A stretch of 64,000 bases of DNA from Labia minor (Eukaryota; Arthropoda; Insecta; Dermaptera; Spongiphoridae), in contig OY720346.1 of NCBI GenBank assembly GCA_963082975.1, positions 70,547,267-70,611,266 on the forward strand, written 5' to 3'. The translations under genes and the position numbers were made by a program. Within the stretch, counting starts at the first letter, position 1; the number at the start of each line of letters is the position of its first letter. Below are positions 11,846 through 24,606 of the stretch, one piece after another. The notes beneath the pieces are model-generated. The model was not told the origin of the DNA, searched no databases, and saw nothing but the letters and a program-made list of their open reading frames with translations.

Positions 11846-12386
11846 GTACCTGGTTCACCAAGCCGCGGCTCAGTACTTTAAAAAAAAATTATTATTTAAA
11901 ATTAATAAACGAGAAAATATATGAAACAATTTCAAATAATTTAAAAAAGAACATAAATTAAAAAAAAAATAGTCATAAAACTTACAATCCTTAAACGTAC
12001 GTATTATGCATTGAAAGACAGAAAAGTATGGCCTGTGGATATAACATATTATATATTTCGTAATTTGATTACAAAATATTATTAAAATAAATATTTTTAA
12101 TTTTATTTTATTTATAATATTTTGTATTAATAAGGAAGCGCTGTCCGGTGTTGACTGGCGGCCTTTTTTATGTTAAAATTTATATTTTAAATAAGAAAAA
12201 ACTAACAAAGATTATTTTTAATGAGGCTGAAACCAATACAGATCGATTTTTCTTTATAAATATTATCTATGGTGTAAATTTCAAAAAAATCCTTTTAGCG
12301 CTTTAATATTTCAAAAATACAAATATAAATATATATATATATATATATAACAATTTTTGCTAATATAATAAGATAAGATAAGATAT
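11846..12386. mobile_element. Family D Helentron-like element (copy D1)
   Basis: One end reads GTACCTGGTTCACCAAGCC, the other runs into repeated ATAAGATAAG. The inner part shares with family A a box of AAGAAAAAACTAA followed by a GGCTGAAACCAATACA-like stretch and GGTGTAAATTTC, so D is a diverged relative of A. No coding sequence is present. Copies D2 (52,966) and D3 (618) confirm a repeat. It ends about 120 bp before the follistatin exon. Confidence 0.6.
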
Positions 12387-12506
12387 AATTATTAATTAAA
12401 ATTTGTGGTATGTTTTTACAAAAAATTATTTTAAATTAACCATTTTTTTAATAATATAATAGGATCTCTCTCTCTCTAATATATATAATCTATTATTGGT
12501 TTGTAG

Positions 12507-15500
12507 GTGGCTACTGTTGGTCCTCAGTGGGACGGGGTGGCCGATGCACTGAACTATTTAGCGAAAAATCAACCAGGGAGCAATGCTGTCATTCAGGAGC
12601 AGGAACTGCAACTGCATGGAGCCCGGACGAATATGATCCAGGAACTTTATTTTTTTGGCGAATTTTAGGAGGAGGGGTAGCATGTCAACCATGTCGAGGT
12701 AAGAATTAACTTATTATTAATTGAGTATTAAGAGCGATGGATTAGTACAAATTGGTATGCAATCCATTTACAAATAAAATAGTCAAAACATTGTAAATTA
12801 ATCCTTTGTTTTTACTTCTCTCTCCTCACTCGCACTCACAATTTGAGAATTTTAATACAATTGATAGAAGAACAATTCAAATAACTTGAAAGATTAAAAA
12901 AACGGAGGAATCAAGAAATAATAGATAAAAAATAGACAAACAGAAAAAAAACTCCCTGGATGAAATTAAAGGAAAAATAATGACTAGTTTATTTATTTTT
13001 TTTTTTGTGTCATATGTTAATATATTCAATCAAATGTTAAGAGAGAAAACCCACAAAAATCTTTTTCTTACCTCTCTTTTATATTTTATGTATATTTTCA
13101 AAGAAATAGAACAAATACAATTCATAATTTGATGATAAATAAACTGATTCAAATTGTTTATTATTGCCCAAGAACTAAAACAATATTTAACTCAATTAAT
13201 TTTAAAATTAATAACTTGTTGAAAAATAATCAATAAGATTTTTAAAATTATTATTCCATATGTATTTAATTTGGTGTTTATTTCCAGAAACATGTTCGGG
13301 TGTGGATTGTGGTGAAGGAAGAAAATGTGTTGTCCGCAAAGGGCGTCCGAAATGTGTCTGCGCACCAGATTGTAGAGGAGGCTCCAACCGGAATCGTGGT
13401 CTTCGTGGTCTCTCACCAGGCTCCGGAGGGGGTTCTGGACCTGTTTGTGGTACTGATGGAAGAACTTATCGTACCCTCTGCCGACTGAAGAAAAGAGCCT
13501 GTAGAAAACGAGCGAGTACTTTAGCTGTTGCCTATCATGGACATTGTCAGAGTAAGTTGGGGATAAGAATAATATCAGTGGTTCTTAGCAAACTCTAAAT
13601 TATTAAACATTTTATTTGTATACACCAATACCTCACTTTGCGTCGGAGTTACACTTTAAAAAAAAAACCGGAAATTGAAACGACGCAAAGTGAATTAAGA
13701 TTTTCTATAGCAAACCATGTAAAGATCGAAGATAGGTTCCAGGGTTACGAAAATACTACTTTATAAAAAGAAAATTGAACAAATTAAACATTTAAAAAAA
13801 TAATATAAATTTATTACATGCATACAAAAAACAAAAAAAAAAAACATATTCAATTAATAAACTAAATATTCTTTTGTCATTTAATTTTTCACTTTCGTGA
13901 AAATTCGACAATTTTTAAATTGCAATTATTGAATTTACACATCTAGATGAAACGAGCAATTCAATATATTATAATTAATATCTATTTAAAAATTAGCTGG
14001 GGTGTCTCCACTCGACTATCTCGCAAATTTGAATTGGATTAATTAACACATTTATTATATTTAAATTAAATTTAATTAATTATAAATTATAAGTTAAAAT
14101 TAATAAATAATATTTAATAAACCAACGCATGTTTAGCTCTTTGTTGATGGCACCACGTCACGTGTTGGCGCGTGAGAATTGCAGTGTTAAAAATTTTTTT
14201 ATGGTACTTTCAGCGATTCAATCAAGCTAGCAGTTTTATACAATTTTTAATTATGTGAAAAATTATCAAACATATATCCTTATTTTTACTGTCACTTTAG
14301 GGGAAAAAAAATCAAAACGTTGTAGGTAATGACCCTCTTCCGGTTGAGCTACATTTCTCAAAAGTTGATAGAAAACTACAAATTTTGAATAATGCCCATG
14401 TACCAAATTTCATGATTCTAGCTTAAGCCGTTTTTGCGTAATCTTGTCTACATACATACATACACACACACAGACATTTTTCTCAACCTTTGTGAAAATG
14501 ATTCAGGAACCTTCAAAACTTATAAAAACATCAAAATCTCAACATCGAAAATTTGGCGAGATTGTAATAAATTAAAATTAATAATTAATAAATAAAATTA
14601 ATAAATAAAATAAATAATAATAAATAAATTCAAATTAAAAAATACTATTTACAAAATTTGCGATGATCTCACTAGTAAACATAATTTTTTTAAATATTGT
14701 TTTGTTACACATTGTATTTAATTTTCCACAAAACATATCACCTTGATGTACATTCTGGGATATCCTTCTAGACTAGAGAAAAAAAGAAAATATCAAAAAG
14801 TTTAAAAACAAAACAAAAAACAAATTAAACAACGCAACCTCGAAAATCTAACGACGCACAGTGAAAATGAGCACTAATTAAGCAGCGACGCAACTTCGAA
14901 AAATGCAAAACGAAACGACGCAAATCGAGGTATTGGGTGTATTTATAAAGATATTTTGCTTCTATTTGGAAGTTGAGGGTTTTATTAAAATAAAACAATT
15001 TGAATTTTTTTTTTTTATTTTTTAATTTCAATTTGTTCATTTGAGAACCACTGTTTATCATAAGAATGGGAAGGGAAGGGAATACGGCGTGCAGATCAGT
15101 GGTGACCTACTTGTCCCCGCTGCTCACGCAGGATCCTGCGACAGGATCGTCTGCCCGGCTGGAAAACACTGTCTTCTGGATCAAAACCTGAGTCCTCATT
15201 GTGTGCGATGTGGAGCGCGTCGTTGTCCAACAACAGGAGGAGGCAAGCCTGTCTGCGGCGTAGATGGCATCACTTATCAGAGCGCATGCCATTTAAGGGA
15301 GGCGGCATGTCATAAAGGACGAGCAATTCCAGTCGCATATCGAGGAAGATGCAAGAGTGAGTTGACCCAAACTACTTTCATTTTCTTATCCATCTTTCAT
15401 TATTTATCAATATTTTATCAAATGATGAAGTTAAGGAGTTTTTGTTGAGTCAATTTGTGGGGTGTAGCGCAGGCAACATGTCGGACAATCCATTGCCGCG

Positions 15501-16670
15501 ATCGGCAATCCTGTCTAGTGGAGTTATCAACTGGCCTGCCTCGTTGCGTCACATGCAGTTACCGATGCAGTCTAACAGCACCATCCAACAGCAGCAATCC
15601 AAAACGCCTAACTACTCAACTGCAGCCGCTTTGCGGCACTAACAACCGCACATACCAATCCTGGTGCCACATGATCAAGGAGGCTTGTGCCACAGGATTT
15701 GTCATTGAGACCAAGTTTCCGGGCGCCTGCGAACTTAAAGGTAAACAGTATTTTTTTTTTGTTTTGTTTAAATTGGAATAAAAAATAAAAATAAAATTTT
15801 CGGTAGTTTATAATAAAAATAGAATCCTTTCAATTTAGGTTCACCATAAACTTTTAAAATCTTGAATTTATGAGAAAACCATCAAAAAAGATCTACAGTG
15901 TAAAATATTTTAGATGTTGCATGATGAACTTAAATACTTATGTTAATTTTAATCATCTTTAACGTTTGTTTTTCCCTCACTGCAGGATTTTAAAAGGTTA
16001 AGCTTTACAATAAATTTATGAAAAAGTTTATTAGATGAAATTAAATCTTTGTTATAATTTTTAGAAATTATGGATTTGTTTTTAATTCTGAATTTATATA
16101 CAGTATTTGTTTTTTGGTTGAAATTAAAAAATAAATATTTATTAAGGACATTGTTAATTTAAACATGATAAATTTATTATTTATCTCTGTGGCTCTACGG
16201 AACTCGAAAGTTCTTGGCCGCAGCAACCACACTTCTCCAAGTATCCATATTCTGAGCCACAACCCTCTAATCCCTATCCTCTCCTATCTCTCTCACTTCC
16301 CTTCCTACATTATCCACCCACCGAGTCCTTGGTCTTCGAAGCAGACGTTCCCCCCCCCCCCAATATATTTTTCGCCATTCTTTCCTCTCCCATTCTAGCC
16401 ACAAGAATATATATTTTATTCTTTCATTAGATCTTCTTTAAAGTTACAGTCCATATTTTATAAATTTGATCACATTTAATATTAATTCCATCCGATTATT
16501 TAGTCATCCCACTGAAAATTAAAAAGAAATATTAATTGTTTTAAAAATAAAATTACCATTAATTAATATTAATATATTTATTGTTAATAAATAACCAAAT
16601 TTGTGTTTTAGGGTTATCAAGTCAAGAGAATGCTGTATTATCTGACAAACAACCATCAAATATCTCATGA
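12507..16670 (+). CDS. Fs: Follistatin (TB domain plus three follistatin/Kazal modules), 5' end missing
   Basis: Secreted antagonist of activin/TGF-beta ligands. Exons: 12507-12698, 13288-13551, 15132-15356, 15468-15740, 16612-16670; all introns GT..AG and phases agree, giving 336 codons plus stop. Exon 1 encodes the N-terminal TB domain (GGYCW, GRGGRCTELF, EQCC, WRILGGGVACQPC). The next three exons each carry one follistatin module with its EGF-like and Kazal halves (VCGTDGRTY, VCGVDGITY, LCGTNNRTY). The last exon adds a short tail ending QPSNIS. Length and order match insect and vertebrate follistatins. The signal-peptide exon lies upstream and is not certain; two extra bases (GT) open the first exon. 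Intron 2 holds a Tigger-like element with family B inside; intron 4 holds an antisense LINE tail. Confidence 0.93.
13623..14939. mobile_element. Tigger/pogo-like non-autonomous DNA transposon in follistatin intron 2
   Basis: The ends are inverted repeats, CACCAATACCTCACTTTGCG on the left and the reverse complement CACCCAATACCTCGATTTGC on the right, bounded by TA on both sides. The CAATACCTCGATTTGCGTCG form resembles Tigger ends, and TA target duplication is expected for pogo/Tigger. Inside I see no transposase frame; a family B element occupies the middle. Confidence 0.55.
13995..14566 (-). mobile_element. Family B Helentron-like element (copy B2)
   Basis: It matches copy B1 almost end to end: GTGTCTCCACTCGACTATCT hairpin end, GTTGGCGCGTGAGA box, CTCTTCCGGTTGAGCTACAT box and the TGGCGAGAT inner end. 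The TG microsatellite is shorter than in B1. It is nested in the Tigger-like element. Confidence 0.7.
15993..16350 (-). mobile_element. RTE-like LINE 3' end, antisense in follistatin intron 4
   Basis: Minus-strand translation gives the C-terminal tail of a LINE reverse transcriptase protein: RPRTRWVDNVGREVREIGED, then WRSVVAAAKNFRVP and SHRDK. About 200 bp of 3' UTR follow and match the LINE at 38,870-39,475, ending at the same AAAGCTTAACCTTTT. It carries an in-frame stop, so it is dead. It is opposite to the direction of follistatin transcription. Confidence 0.75.
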
Positions 16671-17197
16671 AGAATTCCTGAATGAATCACACTTCCAATT
16701 TCTTTAATTTATATACCTAGTTTTTTAAATTATCGGCGCGAATGTGTGTGTATTAAAATCACCGTACTATATATAGTATTAAACTAAAAAAAAAATTATT
16801 TTCAGCTCTTTCTTACATTTGTATATATTTATATCTAACATATTCTAAGTTTCTAGAGATTATTTAAGAATTTTGAATTTCACACCTTATAACCAAAATA
16901 TATATTTGCAGCTCGTTAAACACACTAAAAAAAAACTAAAATTAAAAGATAATATAATATAAAATTCCTAGTTGTATTACGAGCCGTAAATATGGTAGAA
17001 AAAAAATATTCCGAATTATATAAGGAAGTGTAGATTTTATTATTTATTTATTTAATGAGCAAAACATTAAAGAGTTATTCCAATTTAGTTTACATAGCTG
17101 TGTGGGTAACAAAAAGGGTTCAAAAAGTATAAATTCCTAATTAAAAAAAAAATTAATTTATTTAATAAACACTCAAATAATAGAGATTTAATTTAAA

Positions 17198-17236
<39 letters not shown>

Positions 17237-18163
17237 TTTTTTAAATTATATTTTTATAATTTTTTTTTTCATTTATTAAATATAAATTTTATTCTGATAA
17301 CAAATTATTTTTCAATCATGCCAAAATGTAAAAATTGAATAATTATAGGTAGAATTAATCGTATATAAATAATTTATTTATCTTTAATAAATAATTTAAT
17401 TTAATAAATAAAAAAAAATTCGATTTAATTTATTAATTATTTCATTATAATTAGGAAAAATTATAAATAATTTTTTGAGCCCTTTTGAAATCTCTGGTAT
17501 TCTATTTTACGAATTACTAATTTATTTATGATGCATTGATGAAGTATTCAATTTTGATTATATAATATATCTTGAATTATTTTAATTTAATTTTTAATAT
17601 AGTTACTGATTGTTTTATTTTATATTATATATATAATTATTTTTTTTTATTACAATGCAATGAATGTGATATCAAGCATATTTTCCATTGTGTTTTTTTG
17701 TAAATAATTTACTTTTTTCATCTGCTTAACGAATTGAAGGTTGTATTTAACAGAAATGCTAACTTGGTTCGCCCTATTGAGATCCGTCAATAAGTCTATT
17801 GAATCATTATAATATTTCAAAACAAAATTTATATAAAAAAAGTACTTTTAAAGTATCATTTATATAATATATATATATATATTCTATTATTGTTAGACAA
17901 TATAGGTATTATTTAATTATTTTTTAATAAATTGTTTGTTTCTTTTTAATGCAAATGAAATTTATATTTTTTATAAGATTATTAAAAATTATCTTTAAAT
18001 AATTTATAAAAATATATATTATTATGATTATTTATATAATTATAAAATAGAAATTGTAAAATACAAATTTCTTAATACACAATATTCAATACATATGTTA
18101 TAATAATTATTTACTAAATTTATCTTTGAAATTTTGAATATTTATATTTGTTTTAGATATATA
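16671..18163. other. Follistatin 3' flank, AT-rich
   Basis: Probably 3' UTR followed by intergenic DNA. Many AATAAA-like hexamers make the poly(A) site impossible to choose. A (TA)n microsatellite lies at about 17,197-17,234. I see no gene. Confidence 0.5.
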
Positions 18164-18700
18164 TGAGGTGTGTCTAAAAAGTTCGGTGAATGGTATGATA
18201 AAAACATAAAAAGAGAATGTTAATTGTAAATACCTTTACTTACTAGCCACAACACACTTCTGACAACGTTCGTATAACGCTTGAAAACTGTTGGAGAAGT
18301 CTTGATGTGGAATCGTTCTCAGAATAGCAGGCACAACGTTCAGGCCGGCAATCCACATGCAGGACACCAGAAAACACTGAACGTGTTCGAGAGATGCTAA
18401 CAAAAGATCGGCGATTGACTGCGACTAATAGTCGAAGAATTGGGTATTAGCAAAGACAGAGTAAGTAGTGTTTTCTGGTGTCCTGCTTGTGGATTGCCGG
18501 CCTGAACGTTGTGCCTGCTATTCTGAGAACGATTCCACATCAAGACTTCTCCAACAGTTTTCAAGCGTTATACGAACGTTGTCAGAAGTGTGTTGTGGCT
18601 AGTGGAGAGTATTTTGAAGGTTAATAAAGGTATTTACAATTAACATTCTCTTTTTATGTTTTTATCATAACATTCACCGAACTTTTTAAGACACACCTCG
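18164..18700. mobile_element. Foldback (palindromic) mariner element
   Basis: Terminal repeats (GAGGTGTGTCTAAAAAGTTC and its complement) are flanked by TA. Both arms carry the same mariner 3' region: the right arm (18,469-18,700) reads NVVPAILRTIPHQDFSNSFQ and LYERCQKCVVASGEYFEG, the C-terminal end of a mariner transposase, and the left arm (to about 18,378) is its inverted copy with a roughly 20-bp deletion. The middle keeps an N-terminal-type fragment, RVREMLTKDRRLT. It cannot encode a transposase and can fold into a hairpin of more than 200 bp. Confidence 0.85.
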
Positions 18701-20292
18701 TATATATAACTATATATAATTGTTCGTTTTTTTTCAAATTTATTATTTTGGATTTTATTTATTTCATTATTAAGTTATTATAATAATAACTAATAATATA
18801 TAATATAAATATAATTATTATAATAATTATAATTATTCACATATATTTATTCTTATTCAATGAAAAATAAATTTATTATTTTAATGAATTATATTTATGA
18901 ATAATTTAATTGATAAAAATGTAATGATCATATATTTGTTAAATTTGAGATTAAAATGCTTTAATTTTTAATGCCTTATTTAAAATAGTTTATTGAGTTC
19001 GAATCTTTAAATAATTTAATATATTTTAATATATAGAATTCCATAATTTGATGGCGGATCTTTAAAAAAAAATCATATTTCTATTTGTTTATTATGCTTT
19101 TAGAAATATTATAATGATTCGTTTGATGTGCAATTCACAGACTGACTGAAGCAAACTTGGCTCTTTTCACTTCCTTCCTTCGTACGTTACTTATCAAACC
19201 ATCCCCAATCCCAATCCCAATTAATTCCTCAAATAACTTTCTCTATCATAGACACCTTCAAGGACTCCAATCATGGTATAATATTAAAATAAAAAAATCA
19301 AAGAGAACAAAAAAATATAACACTTAGCTATAAATATGATTAATATATATATATATGAATATATATATTAAGATTAATATTAAAAAAATTAAGAAAAAAT
19401 TATTATGAAAAATTATTTCGTTTGCATGCATCAATGAAATTTGTGTACTGTATGTATATATATATAATTATCTCTATGATCAGTATATAATATCATCAGC
19501 ATATTGTAGTCTAAGTCATAATTTTAGAAAAAAAAAAAAAAACAATACAACATGAAAAAAATGGTTCTCATTTAAAATTAGATAAAACTAATCTTATTGT
19601 AATTAAATGTCGATACAAATGAGTGAAGAAAAATAATTAAAAATATAAAAATTATATATTAAATATATATAAATAAATATATATATATATGATTCTTCAC
19701 AATTTTTTATATATTTACATAACATATATTTTATTTTACGGGTCAAGAAATAAAATCAACCTAGGAAATTACGAAAACAGGTAAGATAACGCAAGTAATT
19801 ATATATATCGATCAAATCGATATCTGTTTTAATATATCTGCTACCCTGGCTGGATGAGTGATTACACGATTAAATAATATAGATATATAGTACACTTCTT
19901 TTTAATATTATAAAAAATTGGTTAAGTAAAAGAAATGCTTAATTTATATTATTCTGTTAACTTAAATATAAAATTATTTTTTTTTTAAATTTTGAAAAAA
20001 GAAAAAAAATTCAAAATTTTATTAAGATGTATTTAAATACAAATTCTTAAAAAATCAATAGAAATTTTTGAAATTAGTAATAATTGTTTCAATATAATTT
20101 CTTTCCATCATCCAATTTTTTTTTATAATGGTGTAATCATTTATTTAGCAAATATGTTAATGAATATTCGAATCAAACCAATACATGACTACATGAATAT
20201 GATTGTAGTCTGAATATAATTATTTATTTTTCTTTCTATAATAAAGTTCAAAAAAAAAATTGTATATATTTATCTTACTAAGATGTATTTCT

Positions 20293-20324
<32 letters not shown>

Positions 20325-23300
20325 TTCTTTCTTTGTTAAGTAATGATTTTTTTGACTGAAAAAACAAATCTGTTCCCTCTGTAATGATCCTTTGTAATTT
20401 TATTTCTTATTATTGAATAAATTCTTTTTCTTATTTATTTCATTGTTTTGAATTTGTTTTACTTTATCATGTGATGATGAAAATAATTATGTTTAATTAT
20501 GAAAATTGGAGACTCAAAGTAAGTTTATTGTGAAGAAAAAAACATTTTTTTCTACCCAAATAAGTACATTTTAATATTTCTGAAATTAATAAATGTTAAT
20601 ATAATAAATTACTTAAATAAGACCAAATTAATTATAATACATTATAAATTTATATTCAAATTTAATATAAAATTTCTGAAATTATTATAATTTTACTGAC
20701 AGACAAGTATATACATATATCTTACTTACTATCAATAGTGGTGATTTAAGTTATTTTTTTTAATTTTAATAAAAATTAAATTTATAGAAAAAAAAATACC
20801 TTAAAAAGAGTTAATTAGATACAATTTATACGAATCTCACCTGTACAAGTTTATTGTTTAGTTTTTAAAAGAATTATTGTCTATTCATTATTCTATTTCA
20901 GTAGAAAAACTTATAAATTATTTATAAATTCAAATAAATAAATATTTCTGTTACTATCAGCAAATTCAATCTTATTTATGATAAAATTTCAGAATAAAAT
21001 GATGAGGTAAAAAGATTTCTATAAAGATGTTTTTAATTGAAAATGTATTTATATGTGTTTATTTATTTATTTATTTGTTATTATTTATATTTATTTTAGG
21101 GTAATCATTAGTTTAGCAATGTTTCCCAGACATTCTAACTTGTTTCAAGAAGTTGATATTTATATATCGAAAGAGAGAAGAGAGGGTTAAGTACTAGAGA
21201 AATGTTCAATTAGTATCGAGAGTGATAGGTGTGTTTGTGGAGTGCACTGGCGAGGTGCAGTGAACCCGTTTGGGTACCATCACCGGTGTGTTTCTCTGCC
21301 ACGCACATCACATCACCTTCTCGTTCAATTTGCCCCCAACAGAATTTTTAGCAATGGGAGTTGCCAAGGTCATCTGGTCTACATCACACATTCGCCACTT
21401 GCAATTGTATTTTATTTACAATATATATATATATATATATATATTGATATATTTAATAGGGACATATTCATGTCAACTAAGAATTGTTTATCTATCTCAT
21501 CAGTGCATTTCAAAGGATATTACATTTGATTTTATTATAACAAGACAAAAACCTAGGAATCACTTTAACAGTGCTAATCTGTAATCTACATCTTACACCC
21601 TTCCCCTTCCTTCTCATCTTTCTCCCCCCCTCTCATCCCTTATTTGTATAAACAAAATTAAAATATTTATAATAAATATTGATTAAAGAAAAATAGAAAA
21701 TTAAATTTTATATTTTCTAAACATAAGAAATGTAATTTAATTGAAATTTAATTTAATTGACTAGAGTGGAGAGCATGACAATGTTTTAATCTAAAAAACA
21801 CAATCTTGTTATTTTTTTTTAATCCTACGTTTAATAAGGAAAAAATTAATTAGAAGTAAAATTTAAAAAAAAATACCTGATAATTATAAGTGCTTTCATA
21901 TTCTTCATATTCCCATATTTAAAAAAAATTCCATAAAATAAATTTTTTGTAGAAATTATTTAATTTTATTTTAAATAATTTGTTTAATATCTTTAAAAAA
22001 AATTTGATTGGATATATTGTGAGATAAAATATAATGTTTGATTATGTGTTTACCTTGGATTAGGTTTTTGATTAGGAAAGAGATGGATAAAAAAAATTTT
22101 ATTTATGTGTTTAGCTTTTGTAAAAGAGTTTAACGATTTTTTTTAACTATCCATTTTTATATTGTTGAAATTTTTGAAAGCATTGTTTCCTGTAAAAGAT
22201 TTACTGATATATTAACTGAAACATCTAAAACGTTTACATATACCTATTCAATTTAATTTTTTTTTTTTTTTATTTTATATAATATGATTATAAAAATAAT
22301 TTTGAGGTAAAAGTTAATTAGTAATAAAATTGTAATGACATTTAATATTTATAAATTAATTTATAGTCAGTATTATATATTTATATATTCTTTAAATAAT
22401 TATATTTACCTTGATTTGATTTTGCCTCAATAATAATTTTATGAGATTTCATAGTTTATCACTTTTCTGATAGATTGAAAACTAATTTATTTTATTCGTT
22501 TTCTTCTCTAACAACTTTTATTTCTTGAATATTTAAAAAGAAATAAACGATTTCATAGTAACAAAAATACATAGGAAGTGCATTATTTAAAAATTACCAA
22601 GAATAATAATTTCATATAGTGTCAAAAGTATAAATTATAATTCTGATTTTTAAAATAAAATATAATACAAATAATAGGAAATAGAGAAAATTTAAAATTT
22701 TTTTTTTTAATAATTAATTGTAAGAATAATAAGAATGAAAAATAAATTAATCTTAAAAAGTTATTCGTTTATAACTAAATAAATATTTTTATAAATTAAT
22801 AAAAAGCATTAGTAAATTTTAGAAAAAGTATTATTAATTTAAAAAAGATTGATCTTTTAATCATATTCAAAATTTATCTAAAACAATAAACCTAATCTTT
22901 ACCATTATTTTACCTTTTTGTGTCATAAATTTTAAATATGTAGTATATATATTTTTTTATACAGAGGTATATCTACCTATATGTTTTATAAATATGTGCA
23001 TTTAAAGAGTTTCATTGCATATTGATCTTAATATTATTCTTATTTTAGATAACAAATTTAATTATTCTTGTATTATTTTTAAATCTTGCTAGAAAAAATA
23101 AAAATAAATATAATATAATAATATAAAATGATCAAATTTTCTATTAAGGTTTATAATAAACAATTTAAATTTTGATTTCTTTATAAAATTTTTGTTTTTA
23201 AGAAAATTACAATACATTAAACACTGTTAATATGAATTTAGGTTTATTTAATCCATATTAAAAAATGTCAAAAGAATTAATTGCACTTCAATTATATAAA

Positions 23301-24399
23301 TTATAAGATAAATAATTTTTTAGAAATAAAACCTTAAAAATATGAATAAAAATATTACAGTTTTAAGAAATGAAAATAGTAAATATGAATAAATTAATGT
23401 ACTAATATATATGAAAAACTAAAAATAAGTAAATGCATATGCCATCTATGAGTCATGTAAGAACTAACTCTTTGTTTAAATATGGTGCAAAATTGATTTA
23501 ATATAATATTTAAAAAGTAAGTTCCGCCATCTCTTATTAATTATTATACTAAGACCTAGTTTATTTACACCTGAAACTTATAAAATATAAAAGATATCAC
23601 TTCCTCCATCTCTAATTTATTAGAAGAACTAACTGTCATTTTGAATTAATTAAAAAAAAAAACATTAGTTCATAGAGTGAATCAGAGATGGAGGATTTGT
23701 TAACTTTTTTATAAGTTTTTCCCAATTAAATAGATAAATATACTATAGACTAGTTCATTTTACTTCCCAGAGATGGTGGACACCTTTACTCTTTAAGATA
23801 TTTTTTTATAATTCACCACCTGTGATAAAATAACAAGTTAACATTTTTTTATGATTATTTATTTGAGATAAACGGAACTTGAAAATTCGTTACTGTGGCT
23901 GTGTTGTAACTTAATTTAATTGTTAAAAAAATGAAAAAAAACTGTAAAAGTTAATTTAACGGGTTTATTAATTATTATACTAAATTTTATCTTCAGTGTA
24001 AAAGTTTCTCTATAGCCTTGCAGCTAAAATATCAACTAATATTTTATTTATTCTTTAAATAAATTTTATTGATTTTATTTTTTACATAATATAGAAACAA
24101 ATAAATTCCAAAAATACAAATTTGTAATCTAATTATTTTCTTTTGTATTTTTAATAATTATTAAATTATTCATTAATATACCTTAAACATTATAGAAATT
24201 AGCATTAAAACAAATGTATTTATGATTATTTTTTATTTAATTTTATTTAATCACTTAGATTTTTTACTAAATTTGAAAAATTATAGAATTATTTAAAAAT
24301 TATTATGCATATTATATTATATGAAGAAAACATCTAAAAAAATATTTAAAATTTTCAAAATTATAAAAATAAATAGAATTTAGTTAATACTTTTAGTTA
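18701..24399. other. Gene-poor AT-rich region
   Basis: I see no coding exon in almost 6 kb. An (ATT)n microsatellite lies at about 20,294-20,323. GC-richer patches at 19,130-19,270 and 21,120-21,400 may be regulatory; the second supports two overlapping open frames of about 100 codons that end in an isoleucine/tyrosine microsatellite and look accidental. Confidence 0.5.
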
Positions 24400-24412
24400 G
24401 AGATGGCGCTCG
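23441..24412. promoter_or_regulatory. Six-fold AGAGATGGmGGA motif array upstream of RP2
   Basis: Six copies of a core like AGAGATGGCGGA occur in 970 bp: near 23,441, 23,525 and 23,603 on the minus strand and near 23,684, 23,770 and 24,400 on the plus strand. Most have TTAGTTC or AGTTCAT 15-20 bp to the motif's 5' side, so the repeat unit is composite. GATGGCG resembles the YY1/Pho core. The last copy lies about 200 bp before the RP2 start codon. A promoter-linked array is inferred. Confidence 0.45.
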
Positions 24413-24606
24413 GTGTATGATTAGTGGGGCTTGTTTACTATATTATATTTTTCTTCTGGATCAAAAACATGTATTAATTCACCCTTGTTATTATTACGAA
24501 TGTTATCAGCTGATTGGTTTTTAACTGAAAGTAAACAAAAATATTTAGGTTCATTAGAAATTAAACAGACCAAAAATTACTTTCGATTTATTTCATTTTC
24601 TTCAAT

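Noticed and set aside
21242-21584. Two overlapping open frames of about 100 codons
   Set aside because: They overlap in different frames, run into an ATATAT microsatellite translated as Ile/Tyr, and match no family; composition alone explains them.
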